Shown here piece after piece: positions 12,366 through 24,195 of a DNA stretch of 64,000 nucleotides. Origin of the DNA: Prunus persica (Eukaryota; Streptophyta; Magnoliopsida; Rosales; Rosaceae); assembly GCF_000346465.2 (NCBI RefSeq), contig NC_034013.1, forward strand, positions 18,411,624-18,475,623, read 5' to 3'. Within the stretch, counting starts at the first letter, position 1. Each line of letters opens with the position of its first letter. The position numbers were made by a program, and so were the translations under genes. The notes below the pieces were generated by a model. It was not told the origin of the DNA. It did no database searches and worked only from the letters and a program-made list of their open reading frames with translations.

Positions 12366-12494
12366 GGGAAATATGCTGATATAATCACTTTTCATAAGTG
12401 GTATTCTGAAATAATCAGGTTACAAATTGTGTTCTGATATAATCACTTTTGAACGTGAAATGACCAAACTGCCCTCCATATAAAAGCACATGTA
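12366..12494 (+). repeat. Left terminal inverted repeat of the large MULE
   Basis: By eye it matches the reverse complement of 27697-27825 except at the fourth base and near base 31. It contains three similar blocks: CTGATATAATCACTTTT, CTGAAATAATCAGGTT and again CTGATATAATCACTTTT. These are candidates for transposase binding or promoter sites. Confidence 0.95.
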
Positions 12495-12519
12495 TTGGGG
12501 AGTTATTGGCCTTTGATTG

Positions 12520-14048
12520 GCGACCTAACGCACCTGGCTTCTCTCCCTTTCTCAGCGCTCAGTCACGGTTCTCTTCCTCTGTCGGCGGTTTCTGTGTCCA
12601 TCGACCACCACCACTCTATTTCTCCCTCTGTCACGAAAACCTAAGCAGCACTCTGTCGTTCTCTCTCTGCAGTCAATGTTAGGGTTTGGTGAGGGGGCTC
12701 TTGACGGTGAGAGAGAGGGTTTAATCGTTAAATGCTCTCTCCCTTAAACGATGTCTCAGTTCCCTCTAAGTTTGAGTCTTGAATCGACGTCGTTCTCTTC
12801 TTCTCTGCTCCTTCAGGGCCTAAAAAAACCCTAAATTTTGGTTTCGGTTAGGACTTTGTTCACAAACGTCCTCCTCCTTCTCAATCCTGTGAGAGTCGGT
12901 TAGGACAAAAGTCGCGATTTGCTGTAGGTGTTGCTGGGATTTCGAATTCGGTTCTGTGCAGAGAAGGAGTGATTCTAAGGTGGGTTTTGTATTTGTTATT
13001 GACTAGTTTGTGTTTTTGTATGGTTATCATTTGAGAAGGATAATTTCACTAACCTCTGACTGAATTTGTGAAGTTTAGTAATTAGAGAGATTGCAATAAT
13101 AATGTAATTTAACTGTGAAGTAGATCATGCTGGGATGAAACTTGTATTGGTGTATTGATTTTGCTCTATGGACGATGCAGTGCCTCAAATTGCTATTTGT
13201 CATATAGGATTCGTTCGTTTGTGATGCTTGTTTTCACTTCCATTTTATGAGTCATATTTAGTGTGGGAAATTATTCTGGTGGCAAGGGCTATTCCATTAT
13301 AACACACCATTACCTCAGTAGGCCCTGAATTAGGTGTTGAGTAATAATGCACGAGTAAATTTGTTGGTATCATTGGTGTTTCAGCACGTAGTAGCATATT
13401 TTGCACCCTTCCAGTGTTAATGGTTAATTATGTGATTTTGAAATACTAAAGTTAGTTGGCGCGGAAATTTTCTGTTCCCTGTGGTATAAAACCTGCTAAA
13501 TTGTGTTGTTATTCCTTGCTTGCAGCTTGTGATATATGTCTGAAAATGGTATTTTATGGGGCTTCAGTATCTGTTTAGAAATTGCATGTTCATCCATCTA
13601 GGTTTAGCAGTTGCAGTTGCAGTAACATTTTGACGTGTCTAGTTTGCACACAGAGTCCATAACTGTGAATACTGATGTTCCATGTGTGGTACTGTATTGC
13701 ATATGAGTAGATTTTAGTAGGCATTGATGCATTTGGAGTAATTCTTGTAGCCATTTCGCCCAAACCCTGTATGAAGTGGATCCGTGGTTGATGAAATTGT
13801 TTTCAGACTTGGGTGGTATTTGGTTTTTTGATGGAATGGGATGTACATTTGGCAGAAGGGAATGTAGATAAGAGGAGAGTGTGGAGAGAGTTGGAGAGTA
13901 GAAAAGAGGCTTAAAAACATTTATGGTTTTGTCATATGTATATACATATATCAAAATGGGTTGAAAGTATTAGTTTGAGTAATGTACGTATGAAATATGG
14001 GTAACCAATGATCCATATGTATGATGTTGTTGTGCAGGGAACTTGAGA
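12520..14048 (+). promoter_or_regulatory. Leader and probable 5'UTR intron of the MULE ULP1 gene
   Basis: Between the left repeat and the first ATG there is no coding region. A donor AAG|GTGGGT at 12980 and an acceptor TTGTGCAG ending at 14037 would remove a T-rich 1058-base intron. That leaves a CT-rich leader exon of a few hundred bases (about 12540-12979) joined 11 bases upstream of ATG 14049. Transcription would start in or just inside the inverted repeat. Confidence 0.5.
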
Positions 14049-17000
14049 ATGGCTTGTAAAGCAAAGCTTATGATTCCTGAGGATGAGAAGTACGAAGGAA
14101 AACCATTTGCCCTTTCACACACAAGGACCGCCATTACAACAATAAAGGCGAAGTTCAATACGCAGCAGTTACAGAGGTTCGAGGGAAGTTGTTTTGGTCA
14201 TCTATTACTGATAGAGGACCTGAAGTGGAATTCACAAATTGTCCACGGCCTGTTGATGAGGAAGGCTGATCCTAAGACAGTTACACAGGTGAACGGGATA
14301 AAATTCATTGTGGGTAACAAGTTGATACAATTCACAGCCCAACAATTTTGCCTCATCACGGGGCTAAGGTTCGGAAAGCTCCCTTTCATTCCGAAGGCGA
14401 CAAATGAAAATTGCTCGTTAAAGCGAAAATACTTCAGCAGCAATAAACCTGCCACCCTTTCGGACCTACACACCGCCTTCATCGAGTGCACAGATGATGA
14501 GGATGCGTTCAAGCTTGGAATGGTCTATTTTGCCAATTTTGTTCTATTGGGTACTGAAAAGCATGTGCTTATTGACATGCACTATTTGAAGTTGGCTGAA
14601 GACCTAGAGGAGTTTGACAAGTATCCATGGGGCGCAGTGTCATATGCAATGACAAATGCTTCACTGTTGAGGGCAGTTTGTGCTGAATACCAACGAGTCA
14701 AAGTGCCCCAAAAAAGAAAAATGCCCAAACAAAGTGGAAAGAGAGCGCAGAGAAGAATGCGAAGTGATAGACCAAGAGAGTACATCATAAGGGGGTTTGG
14801 CTTCGCTATTCAGGTGAACACATATCCAGCAATTAACTATTTGATGTAAATACATTTACAGATATTGATGTTTCATTGTTGTGAACAGATTTGGGCTTTT
14901 GAAGTGTTCCCAGCATTGGAAGCATTGCATTTCACGGTCCATGAAGACAATAGGCACATCCCTCGAATATTACATTGGAGGAGCAACACGGTGGCCCGTT
15001 TTCGGGAGGTTATGAGTCAGGTTTTTGAAAACTTTGAGGTTAGATCTGTTTGTATTAGTGATGTTATGATTAGGAAAAATTACAAAGTTCACTGATTTTT
15101 TTTTATGTGTTTCAATCGGAGGTTGATGTGCAACTTCTCCGGCCAACAGATATTGAGAAGCAACAACCTTACTGGAGTTGGGGTGATGATGACAACGAAG
15201 AAGAAATGGTTGAATTATTTGGGGATGAGGCCGAATAAAAAATCGGCACTTCTAGTGAAGAAAAAGACGCGGATGTTGAGGAAACAGCCACCCTTCCCTC
15301 CTCTTCTAAGGTGAGCATGACCTTTTTCCAATGTTGTGAAAATATAGCGAATACGATAGGATTGAAGTGGAAATAGTTTCCTGGTTTTTTGTAAGCTTTC
15401 TAACTGTTGCATTCATGAATGTATGCAGGCCAAAGGGTCTGTTAATGACGTTCGCAGTTTGAAGCATCAATTACGCAGCATTAAGGATCAGTTGGCTAAG
15501 CTACGTAGTTCAAATCGGGGGCTTAGGAACAGAGTTCGTGACTTGGAAGCTATTGTACAGAAGAACTGTTTGAAGCATGAGAACGAGTGTGACAGAAATA
15601 AAAAGGCTATTCGGGATTTGACCCTAAAAATTGCTGAAGTCGAACATTATTTGAAGTTGGAGATGGAGGAGTTAAAAAAAAATTATGGTGGAGAAGGCCA
15701 TGAGGAAGTCTGTACTGCTCAGATGAATGAAGGAGGGCAGAATGAATTGTCACCCTTAAATGAACCTACTAGTCCGACTACAGCAGCACCTAAAATGGAC
15801 ACTCAAGTTCCAGCTGATGGAGTAGAAGCCTTCCCAGGCATGCATACAGAACGGGGTGAAATGGAAGCAGCAGTCTGTGGTGATGGAGTGGAAGGCTTTC
15901 CAGCCTCAGATCAAGAAGGGGCTGCAAGGGAAGCAGAAGTCCCTGCTGATGGAGTAGAACCCTTCCCAGCCATGGAAGTCATAGACACTGAAATTGAAAC
16001 TTCAGTTCGTGAGAGGCAAGTGGACCAACAACCTCACAAGGTTCCTACCTCTGAAGATGTGAAGCTTCCTAGTGTTGAAGATGCCCTCCTTCCTACTCCG
16101 GAAGATGGGAATGGGTATAGAGTTATTTGTAAAACGATGTTACATTTGTTAGAGGATTGGAAGAAGACAAAAATTGAGGGGGTGGGATGCAAGGTCAGGC
16201 CTCCCATGAAATGTAACATAAGTCTGGTTGGTGATGAAGGGGACAACGAGGTTACTGCCATGGTTCAGAAACCAGATGTTGAAGGTAAAGGGTGCAGACT
16301 TAAGCGGGCTGCGACACCATTGTTGAGTCCATTCACCGATCCCTCCAGGAAAAAGAGGAAGGTTACTGATTTGCATGCACAGACACCTCAGCCCCGTTTT
16401 AATCCAACAAAACCCGTGGCCATGGACGATGTGAAGGCTATCATACAACTTTGCAGGGCTTGGAAAACTGACATCAGGTTAGGATTTGTATCTTGGCAAA
16501 ACCAATATACTTGTTTTTTGATGTATGCAAACAATTTATATGCAGCTATACTATACATGTGTGTGTCATTGTCATATTATACAAGGTGTTCCACTTGTCT
16601 ATTATATTTCAATTTACCTTTGCAAGTGTTGTTTTTGTAGTGCGGAGCTGGAGCTCGAACCATTTGAAGTTGGGGCAGATTTTTTTTACAAACTGTTAGA
16701 TGAAACTGCATGGATGAGCTCGAGGGTAACAATTTGAACCCGGCTTTATTTCGAGCAATCTCTTATTTGATGACATTGACTATGTGTCATTTGTTGTGAT
16801 ATTGACGCGGTTGTTGTGTTCTGAAATAGCAGCACCTTGACATGGCCATGTTTCTAATACGCAAAAGACAACTCTCTCATCCGCAACTATTTGGAAGGGA
16901 GTGGACAACCGCCGAGTTTTGTCTGCAGGTATTTTTGTATCCATACTATGTGTCACTGCAGTTCTTGCATTGGTAGGAGTCATGTAGGTCTCTCCTTTTG

Positions 17001-17721
17001 GTGCTTTGGTTTGGGTTTATGTAACGTGTCTTTCACACTTGGTTGCAGCAATTTTTACAGCCGTTTGCAATGCCAAGTGGGAAACGAGTCACGAGGAAAC
17101 AATATGCTGCAAGGACCGTTGACCCTCCCCCTAACTACCTCAAAAATGTACACCACTTTGTCAATGGGTCATGGTAACATGGGTATGCGCAAGCATGGAC
17201 GAAAGTGCGCAAGGTCTATCTCCCGTATAATGTTCGACAGTCCCATTGGGTGGCAGTAGAAGTCGACTTTGTGCGACATACTGTCACTGTCTATGACTCG
17301 TATTCTGATTTTACCTCCAACAGTATGCTTGTCCGATTCATGGAGCCTATTACCCATACGCTTGCAAAGGTGCTGCATGAAATGAGGTTTTATGAGAAAT
17401 CGGAGGTTGAAGCGGTGAAGAGAAAGGGGACTGACATGTCAAACTTTAACCCATTCACAATTTGCAGAATTTCCGATGTTCCTCAACAAAGTGATGGGTA
17501 AGCTGTGTTCTTTTAAATCACTATACTCGGATGTTATCAATAGGTGCACTTCTAACTTGTCTACTGCTCGGGTGGACAGTACTTCATGTGGCATTATGAC
17601 AGTCAAATATATCGAGTACCTTAGTGCCGGCATTCCTTTACATACCATTGACCCATCCAAGTTTGGCTACTACCGATTGAAGCTTGCAATCGAGGCTTTC
17701 AGGGGGGAGGCCTATGTATGA
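14049..17721 (+). pseudogene. DUF1985 plus ULP1 (C48) cysteine protease gene of the MULE, two stops
   Basis: Eight exons fit GT/AG borders and phase: 14049-14813, 14889-15038, 15122-15310, 15429-16477, 16641-16725, 16833-16928, 17049-17497 and 17580-17721 (975 codons). The N-terminal part resembles DUF1985 (CFGHLLLIEDLKW, QFCLITGLRFGKLP), continuing into IWAFEVFPALEAL. A coiled coil follows (about residues 370-460), then an acidic region with three ADGVE.FP-like repeats. The C-terminal part is a C48 protease: HLDMAMFLIRKRQL, catalytic His in RQSHWVAVEVD (about 844), Asp in VTVYDSYSD (about 861), Gln in VPQQSDG and Cys in TSCGIM (about 931). Such proteases cleave SUMO-type linkages. TAA stops interrupt exon 3 (15236-15238) and exon 7 (17175-17177, CAA to TAA likely), so this copy is probably dead unless spliced otherwise. 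The ATG was chosen as the first in frame after the leader intron. Confidence 0.85.
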
Positions 17722-19069
17722 GGTAAAAGTCCTAATCTGACCTCATTGCTGCTTTATTGTTAACTACTGCCTTTGGAATTGCATTGTTATTTACTTCATT
17801 GTAGTTACGTCGTACGTACTCACCTGTGATGTCAGTGTTCATTTAAAAATGTCTTACATTATGTTGGGAACTTGTCCAACTGTGATTACTAAAAATGGCT
17901 ACTTTTGTTCATCAAAGTTTAGGGTATTGGGGATTTGAACACTATAGATGGTAATGTCAATGTTTCGCAACTGGCATCTGATTCACGTATGTCATATGTT
18001 CTGAACTCCGACTGTGTGTAATCCAACACTTGTTTCATGTTCTTTATGAAAGGTTCAAACAATTACTTCTTCAAATTGAACATGTGTTATGACATCTCAT
18101 TTTCCCTTTATATGAATGCTGAAGTGGCACATATGTCGTCCTTCTGCAGGTGGTCCTTCCAGCTTCATACCCATATTGACATCTCAGATTATGTACATGT
18201 ATGTGAAAGAAGTTGCAGGATGTTTTGTCGTATTGTGAATCTTGAAACTTAGTATCAGTTTTTGCGTAACATGGCACATTTTTTGACATGTTGCTCACCA
18301 CGCGATAAAGTGGGGTGATTTTGTAGTAGGTTGCAGGGTGTTCATTTATGTAACGGAATTCAACTCTACTTGTCTTCCATGGTAGAAGGGCTGTATTCAC
18401 TTTCCTTTGTTAGAACTAATTGTTGACATTCTGTGCTTAACAAATTCCTGTAAATCCATAATTTGGCACAAGTTGCAGCGAATGCAATTTTTTGTGGCCA
18501 CCCACATTGTAGCTTTTTCCATTATTTTATCGCCACTATAGCGAAATATTCGACTCTCATTTGGCAATATATTAGGGTGTTCATTTTCGTGACAGTTGAA
18601 AGTATATATTGGGTGGCTATGTCATGGACCTGTAAACATGAGACGACAGTGCATTGTCGACTGTTTAGTTTAGTTTAGTTAGGTTGAATACTTTGTTTTG
18701 TATATGCATTTTTGAAATCCGATCCGGACGGAAATGTCGGGGTTCGTTAGCACAAACATTATCATTAACGCTCGGCTGGGCCAATTACAAGCTCAAATAT
18801 TCTATTGTTTGACGTCATTGAGTTGTAGTTTTGGGAGGTCCCTCACCGTCAAATATTTAGTTATTTCTCATGTTTACGTGGAATAATTGGTGTGACGATT
18901 GAGGCTGCATAAGAGTTGATACCAAAATACCTGAGCCTGGGGTTATTGGCTATGCCTTTTGTGTTTGCCTTTTCAAACCAAGATGAAACCAATAGAAAAC
19001 GACCATCTCTGCCATCACTGATTTATATTAAATAAAACCTGTTCCATTACATCCATAACCTAACCAACT
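17722..19069. other. MULE interior between convergent genes, nothing recognised
   Basis: AT-rich spacer between the convergent ULP1 and GRF genes, presumably both 3' untranslated regions. Open frames here are short, lack motifs and are not supported as genes. Confidence 0.5.
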
Positions 19070-19613
19070 TTAACCTGCCAACTGTAGATGACCAGGAGTC
19101 CTATTACATTTGGAAAACAACAAATACATGACCATTCCAACCAAGAAAACAGAGACCCAAAACCATGGGTTTTTCATCTTTCCTTTTCCAGCGTTTTGTT
19201 CTTCTTCCAAGCGGTTTATTTTCCTAAGCAAGCCTGGAATGATGTGCTTCGATCTGTCACACATCTCTGGGTCAGCCCATTCCCAAAATGTACATCCATT
19301 CCTCTGCAGAAACGGAAGCAATGTTTTCAAACAAAGACAGCCAGCATCAGATTTGGAATACAGACAATTCCCAAATGTCAGCTAAAACTTACACGTTTAT
19401 TAAACTTACCCTTGCACATACTTGAAACCTCCTTCCAGGATGAGAAACCGTCCACGATGTATGCGTTTTGACAACGTTCCCACAGTAGCACAGCCGTGAA
19501 CACACTGAACTCGCAGCTTCCATTTCCCAGCGAGATCTTGAAGTCGCGTCTTGACCGGGCAACCGAGACGTCACTGACTCACCCTCACCGGGACGGAGGC
19601 TCCTCCTACTCAT
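19070..19613 (-). CDS. GRF-type zinc-finger protein with C-terminal membrane segment
   Basis: Two exons, 19613-19410 and 19303-19070, join in phase 0 (AGG|GTAAGT donor, TTTCTGCAG acceptor) to give 145 residues. The join restores a GRF zinc finger: CYCGNVVKTHTSWTVSHPGR, then RFQVCARRNGCTFWEWADPE. Exon 2 also has a short coiled-coil stretch (LLRKINRLEEEQN) and a hydrophobic segment (FWVSVFLVGMVMYLLF) near the C-terminus. Plants have many such small GRF-plus-transmembrane proteins of unknown role; the GRF finger binds nucleic acid in other proteins such as topoisomerase III and NEIL3. No stops or frame breaks. Lying inside the MULE, it is either captured host cargo or a regular part of this lineage. 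Confidence 0.82.
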
Positions 19614-20614
19614 CTTCTTGTTTTTAAGGGTATGAATTATTGTTCACGTTGTGCGATATTTAGGGTGCTGAAGAGGGTCATCCCAAATTCAAAGGGTTAC
19701 ACTTGCATGTGCACAATGTTTCAGTAACATGGTGTGAGTGCACAAACATGATACCTGGAGTTAATGGGGTGTTTTTAAAAAGGAAAAAAAAAAATTTCCA
19801 ATATTTACCATTGCCAACAGTAAGTATAGATTGGGCCCAATGTTATTCATAGCCTTAGTTTATGACAGATACGGCATGGTATACACTTGCATATACAGTA
19901 CATGCCATTCTTAGTTGTCTGTATATTGGTTGATGAATGACGTATTGGTAGGACAGTGGCACTATATTGGTCTCGTATTGTAACTTTATTGTATCGCTAT
20001 TAATTTGTATTGGTTTTATAATGCCCAATATTGGTGTTATATTGGCATTCCAATGTAACCTCAGCATTATTTGAAATTGGTACAGCTATTATAACATTTT
20101 TTATACTGTCTTGCGTATTGGTTTTGCAATGTCATTGAACAAGTCTACAAATCCGAACTATGTGGAAGGTAATTACATTATATCGAATATGAAATGAATG
20201 CAGCCAAACTACATCAACTGCAGTTATCAAAGTTCCTGCATACAACACAAAAGAAAGGCACCTGAAACGTACATATAATACGAAGGCCACCTCAACCTGG
20301 CAGCATACAAAATAAAATAACAATCCAGGTGAAACTTACACAAGACAAAATTTACAAAGAGGTGACCTCAAACTTACAGAATACAATCTTAACAAAGACG
20401 GCACCTGCAGCTTACATTATACATATGTACCAACGAGGCCCCCTTTCCCCAACAGAAAACAAACGAAATAAAAAAAAGGGCACCTCATACGTATATATTA
20501 CAAAAACAGGGCACGTCAAAAATTCCACTGTACTGGGTTTGTCCCCAATAGTAGCCATGGTAATATTACAAGGCAAACCCTCTGGCTGTGGCCGAATTTC
20601 GAGTTGCATACCCG
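19614..20614. other. MULE interior spacer, AT-rich, no gene seen
   Basis: Upstream of the GRF gene and downstream of ORF A. Around 19920-20060 there are several TATTGGT/GTATTGG words. An A-run at 19783-19794 and C/A-rich stretches follow. No coding signal. Confidence 0.45.
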
Positions 20615-21136
20615 TCAAATGCGGCGACCGCGACCCATTAAGTTCATGACCCCTCCCACAGTGATGTCCCACTTTCCTTCTGCATCCACAATTTGTGCAA
20701 ACTTCCTAAATAGTTCGAAGCCGGATTCCAGTTGTTGTCGCTTCAGCTGAGCCATTTCGTCTGATTCTTTGAATGCAATAACTGCACTGGCAGGGGCATT
20801 TTCAAGTCTAGCTCTGACAGCCTTCATATGTAGGAGATGCATCCGAGCTTGATAACGCGCCCGAATTGTGCGCTTTTTTATGACACCCCACCTAGCTTGG
20901 CCCTCTTTAATTTTGCTAACTATGTCTGCATGGAGATTTTTCCAGAACATGGTATTGGCTCGACATTGCTGCAGTCCATGGACCCAGTCTTCAGTGTCTT
21001 CTGTTGCTGCTTTGTCAGGTGTTTCAGTGTCCCTTCCTTCAGTAAGGGTTGGGTTTGGTGTGGGGTTGGGGTCCATGGGTGTTGGGTATTTACTGTGGGT
21101 TGGTGTGGCCATTAGTTTGACCAAACTGCCATTCAT
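20615..21136 (-). CDS. MULE ORF A, small coiled-coil protein, paralogue of ORF B
   Basis: A 173-residue open frame, or 165 if the second ATG (21112) is used. The N-terminus is Pro/Thr-rich with P-T-P-x-P repeats; the rest is charged and helical (RARYQARMHLLHMKAVRARL). The C-terminal part, SGFELFRKFAQIVDAEGKWD then ITVGGVMNL, matches ORF B (NGFEMFRDYASVV...NWSEIDVGGVWQVL). An upstream pair, QQCRANTMFWKNLHADI against LQYLCTATDWWETKCDI, aligns in the same order. That order of shared motifs argues for a real gene family. No known domain is recognised. It is divergent from ORF B across a spacer of about 1.2 kb and follows the GRF gene on the same strand. Confidence 0.72.
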   Translation of the reverse strand: MNGSLVKLMATPTHSKYPTPMDPNPTPNPTLTEGRDTETPDKAATEDTEDWVHGLQQCRANTMFWKNLHADIVSKIKEGQARWGVIKKRTIRARYQARMHLLHMKAVRARLENAPASAVIAFKESDEMAQLKRQQLESGFELFRKFAQIVDAEGKWDITVGGVMNLMGRGRRI

Positions 21137-21275
21137 TGTGATGTAGGTGAAATAGCTGCGCAGGCAGGGGGGGTTTGACGGAGTAAGTGTGATGGAAATG
21201 TTGGGTGGATGCAGCTGGGTTACAATTAAATAGTGGGAGGTATTAATGACCAGGAGTAAATGACTGTGCTGAAGA

Positions 21276-21335
21276 GGCGGGAGTTATTGGCGGGAGTTGT
21301 TGGGTCCAATTTTAGGCGGGAGTTATTGGCGGGAG
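21276..21335 (+). promoter_or_regulatory. Four GGCGGGAG boxes between divergent ORFs A and B
   Basis: GGCGGGAG occurs at 21276, 21289, 21315 and 21328, as two copies of a GGCGGGAGTTATTGGCGGGA block. GGCGGGA resembles the core of plant E2F sites, which act on S-phase genes. The boxes lie 140 bp upstream of ORF A and within the shared spacer with ORF B. Function is inferred from position and motif only. Confidence 0.4.
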
Positions 21336-22302
21336 TTGTTGGGCAACACATTTGACTTGGGCTGTGCATAATAACAGCTGTATACAACTATTGTTTACCA
21401 TTGGTTGGTGGTTGTTGTATGGGACCCTTGTTGAATTTGCAATTTATTCCTTTTGTCCTCTTTCCCCAATTTCCCTCCTGTACCAAAACTACAAATTGTC
21501 CCAAATATATGAGTACGGTAAATTGACAATGAATTGGCCAATTACAAAAATGGACCATGAAAGTATTTGTGTTTCCAATTTCCTGTTTCAGGGTGCATGT
21601 TTTCCTTGATATGAGTTCCATTTTTGTATATAACGGTGAATTCCTAACTCTTATTTTGTACCATGTGAAAATATTTGTAGGTGTATTCATCCCACCAGAC
21701 GTTTTATTCGCCTTTAAATTTCGGAAGATGGGACTGTATATGACTGATTTGGTGGTATTATTTTGTTTTTAGATGGACTTGCCTATTGTCGTCATTTGTA
21801 GGGGATACTTTGTAATTTATGAACAAGTCTGTACAGTTGGTAAAATGAGTTAATGGGGAACTTGCTACTAAGGGAGTTATTCATATGGCAGCACCTTCAA
21901 TATTAATATAGTATAGAATTGTGATGAAGATTGTGTGTAATTTGTGTAGTCACTGTTGTTCAGGTGTGTATATTGGTACGGCCGATTATTCCAACGTTGA
22001 CAGGTGTGTATTTTCGTATTTGGTCCGACTGTAATGGGCAAGTTTACAATGCTGTCAGTGACAGAGAGGAGTAATGACTGAAGACTGATTTTGTAATGTA
22101 GTCATTGAAAGCAATATAAAACAGACAACTTCGTCTATATAAGAGGGTCTAACCTACTCATTCAATTCCATATATATCAGACACGAAAGTTGTACTAAAG
22201 CTCACCCTATTGTTGGTAACGAAAAGGAAGGTCCAGATTGATTTTGTAACGTTAACTGTTTTTCAGGGTGCATGTGTGCATTATCCCCATTTGAAGTTGA
22301 AG
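21336..22302. promoter_or_regulatory. Divergent promoter region of ORFs A and B
   Basis: AT-rich spacer without coding signal. A TTTTTCAG acceptor at about 22259-22266 shortly before the ORF B ATG suggests a 5'UTR intron. A TATA-like CTATATAAGAG near 22134 could serve ORF B. Confidence 0.4.
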
Positions 22303-22902
22303 ATGTCAGACGTAATCCCTCCAAACGAGGTTGTTAGTTACCCAGGAGACCAGCCATGGCATGTCCCTTTCCCATCTCCACCTGGGACTCCAAATAACGA
22401 TCCCACGTCATCCGGAAGTGAGGCAGACAACATTGATCCGCTAAAGAAAATAGCTGAAGTGAAGCATCACCTCCAATATTTGTGTACGGCAACGGATTGG
22501 TGGGAAACCAAATGCGATATTCATGGCCAGGTGATGGGCAACTTGACGAACAAGCTGAACAAAGCATTTGCTAGAGAAGTTAAGCAAACAATGAAAGCCC
22601 AAAGTAGAAGCGCGAAGTTAGCCTCCTTGACGTTACAATTGGAAGAAACAAAGAAAGATGCTGTCCAAAAATTCACTGACTCTGAAGAATTTAACCATGA
22701 ACTGGTTGAATGTTTTAACAATGGGTTCGAGATGTTCCGGGATTATGCTTCCGTCGTGTCACCAGACTACAATTGGAGCGAAATAGATGTTGGTGGTGTC
22801 TGGCAGGTGCTGAATAAGGGTGGCCAGGGAATGGCTGATCATAGCCTTGTGCATGCAGCGAGGAAGAAGACCAAAGAATTGGATCTATTCATGGACCTGT
22901 AA
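22303..22902 (+). CDS. MULE ORF B, small coiled-coil protein, paralogue of ORF A
   Basis: A 199-residue open frame starting MSDVIPPNEV. The N-terminal 40 residues are rich in Pro, Ser and Asp. A helical middle (ASLTLQLEETKKDAVQKFTD) follows, then the segment shared with ORF A: NGFEMFRDYASVV, then NWSEIDVGGVWQVLNKGG. It has a longer basic/acidic tail than ORF A. The ATG at 22303 is the first in frame after the putative acceptor at 22266. No recognised domain. Conservation of shared motifs in two divergent copies inside one transposon suggests a protein that the element has kept. Confidence 0.72.
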   Translation: MSDVIPPNEVVSYPGDQPWHVPFPSPPGTPNNDPTSSGSEADNIDPLKKIAEVKHHLQYLCTATDWWETKCDIHGQVMGNLTNKLNKAFAREVKQTMKAQSRSAKLASLTLQLEETKKDAVQKFTDSEEFNHELVECFNNGFEMFRDYASVVSPDYNWSEIDVGGVWQVLNKGGQGMADHSLVHAARKKTKELDLFMDL

Positions 22903-24195
22903 ACATGGTGATTTTGTGGAAGGGTTTCTGTAGCTGGGTCAGGGTAAGTACGGGTGGAATCATTTTGTATGTATTTGGTGGCTTTTGTTTGAATGTGGTG
23001 CCTTGTTTACGCCTTCCTCTTATTCTCACTGTTGAGTGGGAAATTACTTAGTTTGTATAAATATGAAGTACTGTAACGTGGAGGTGTGCTTATTAAACGT
23101 TTATTGGCCTCATATTACAAGCATTAAGGATGTATATTGTGGTTGTATTGTATAATTATTGACACATATTGTAATCGTATTGTGCTTATAGTACGGTTTT
23201 ATTGGTGCTTTATGGATATACACCTCATATTATAGCCTCTACATCTGAGTAATTATAAACAGTGACTCTAGCAATGGTCGTGTATATGGAGGGTTTCGGA
23301 CAGATCGATGGTTATGACGCGCGGAATATCCATGGAAATATGGGACATGTATTGATACCTTAAGGCAATTGGATACAAACCACGGACACTGTGACCAACA
23401 ATATAGAACACTAATAACTGACTTTGTTATTTTGCAAAACAGGTTGGATTGGAAAAGTTATAAATACCAGAGTCCATAGGCACTAATCACACACCAATGG
23501 GGAAGGGTTTGTTCCTCTGTGTGTGTGACATGAAGTGAATAATTAACTATTTGAAAAGTCCATATAACGATAGTAGTGATGTGTTCACCATGTGTAGCTG
23601 CATGGATAGTTTCCCAAATAATTACATTTTAGTTAGCCTTCTAGGCCCTTTCATTTGGGACAGAAACCGTTTTCATTACACTACCAATAGCCGTGCAACA
23701 AAGGTACAATACAATACCAATACGATGGCAACAAAGGTACAATACAATACCAATACGATGGCAACAAAGGTACAATACAATACCAATACGGCGCATATAA
23801 AGACAGGACATAACGTTGTGTAGGAAAGGAAACCAAGTGATGCGAACGTGACTACAATCACATTTCACAACAGCAAATCGAATACAATTTAAATGAAAAT
23901 AAAAGGTACATCACAAACGAATAGAAATGCTAATCTGTAAGACACATTGGCCAGTGGAACACTGTTAAATAACAGCTGGTTTCCATAAAACAGGTGGAAC
24001 TGTATGTTCACAAATTGCTACTAATAATAGGCTCTCATTGCAAGGAACTTGTTACCTTGTTCCATATGCTTCACATGACCGTTTAATTGACGGACTTCCA
24101 TGTATGCAGCATCACCGAACCTATTCATGAACTTCACAGTTGATGACAACTGAGGTACAAACTGAACAACTGTACAATATGCGCAATTAGACACT
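22903..24195. other. MULE interior spacer between ORF B and transposase
   Basis: Convergent 3' regions. It contains a 33-bp minisatellite (23694-23790) and no supported gene. Confidence 0.5.
23694..23790 (+). repeat. Minisatellite, three 33-bp units
   Basis: Three near-identical units of GCAACAAAGGTACAATACAA plus ATACCAATACGAT. The period is 33, so short frames read through it on both strands, which explains the repetitive open frames here. Confidence 0.9.

Noticed and set aside
23551..23868. Open frames on both strands with three internal repeats
   Set aside because: They are produced by the 33-bp minisatellite; the period divisible by three keeps frames open.
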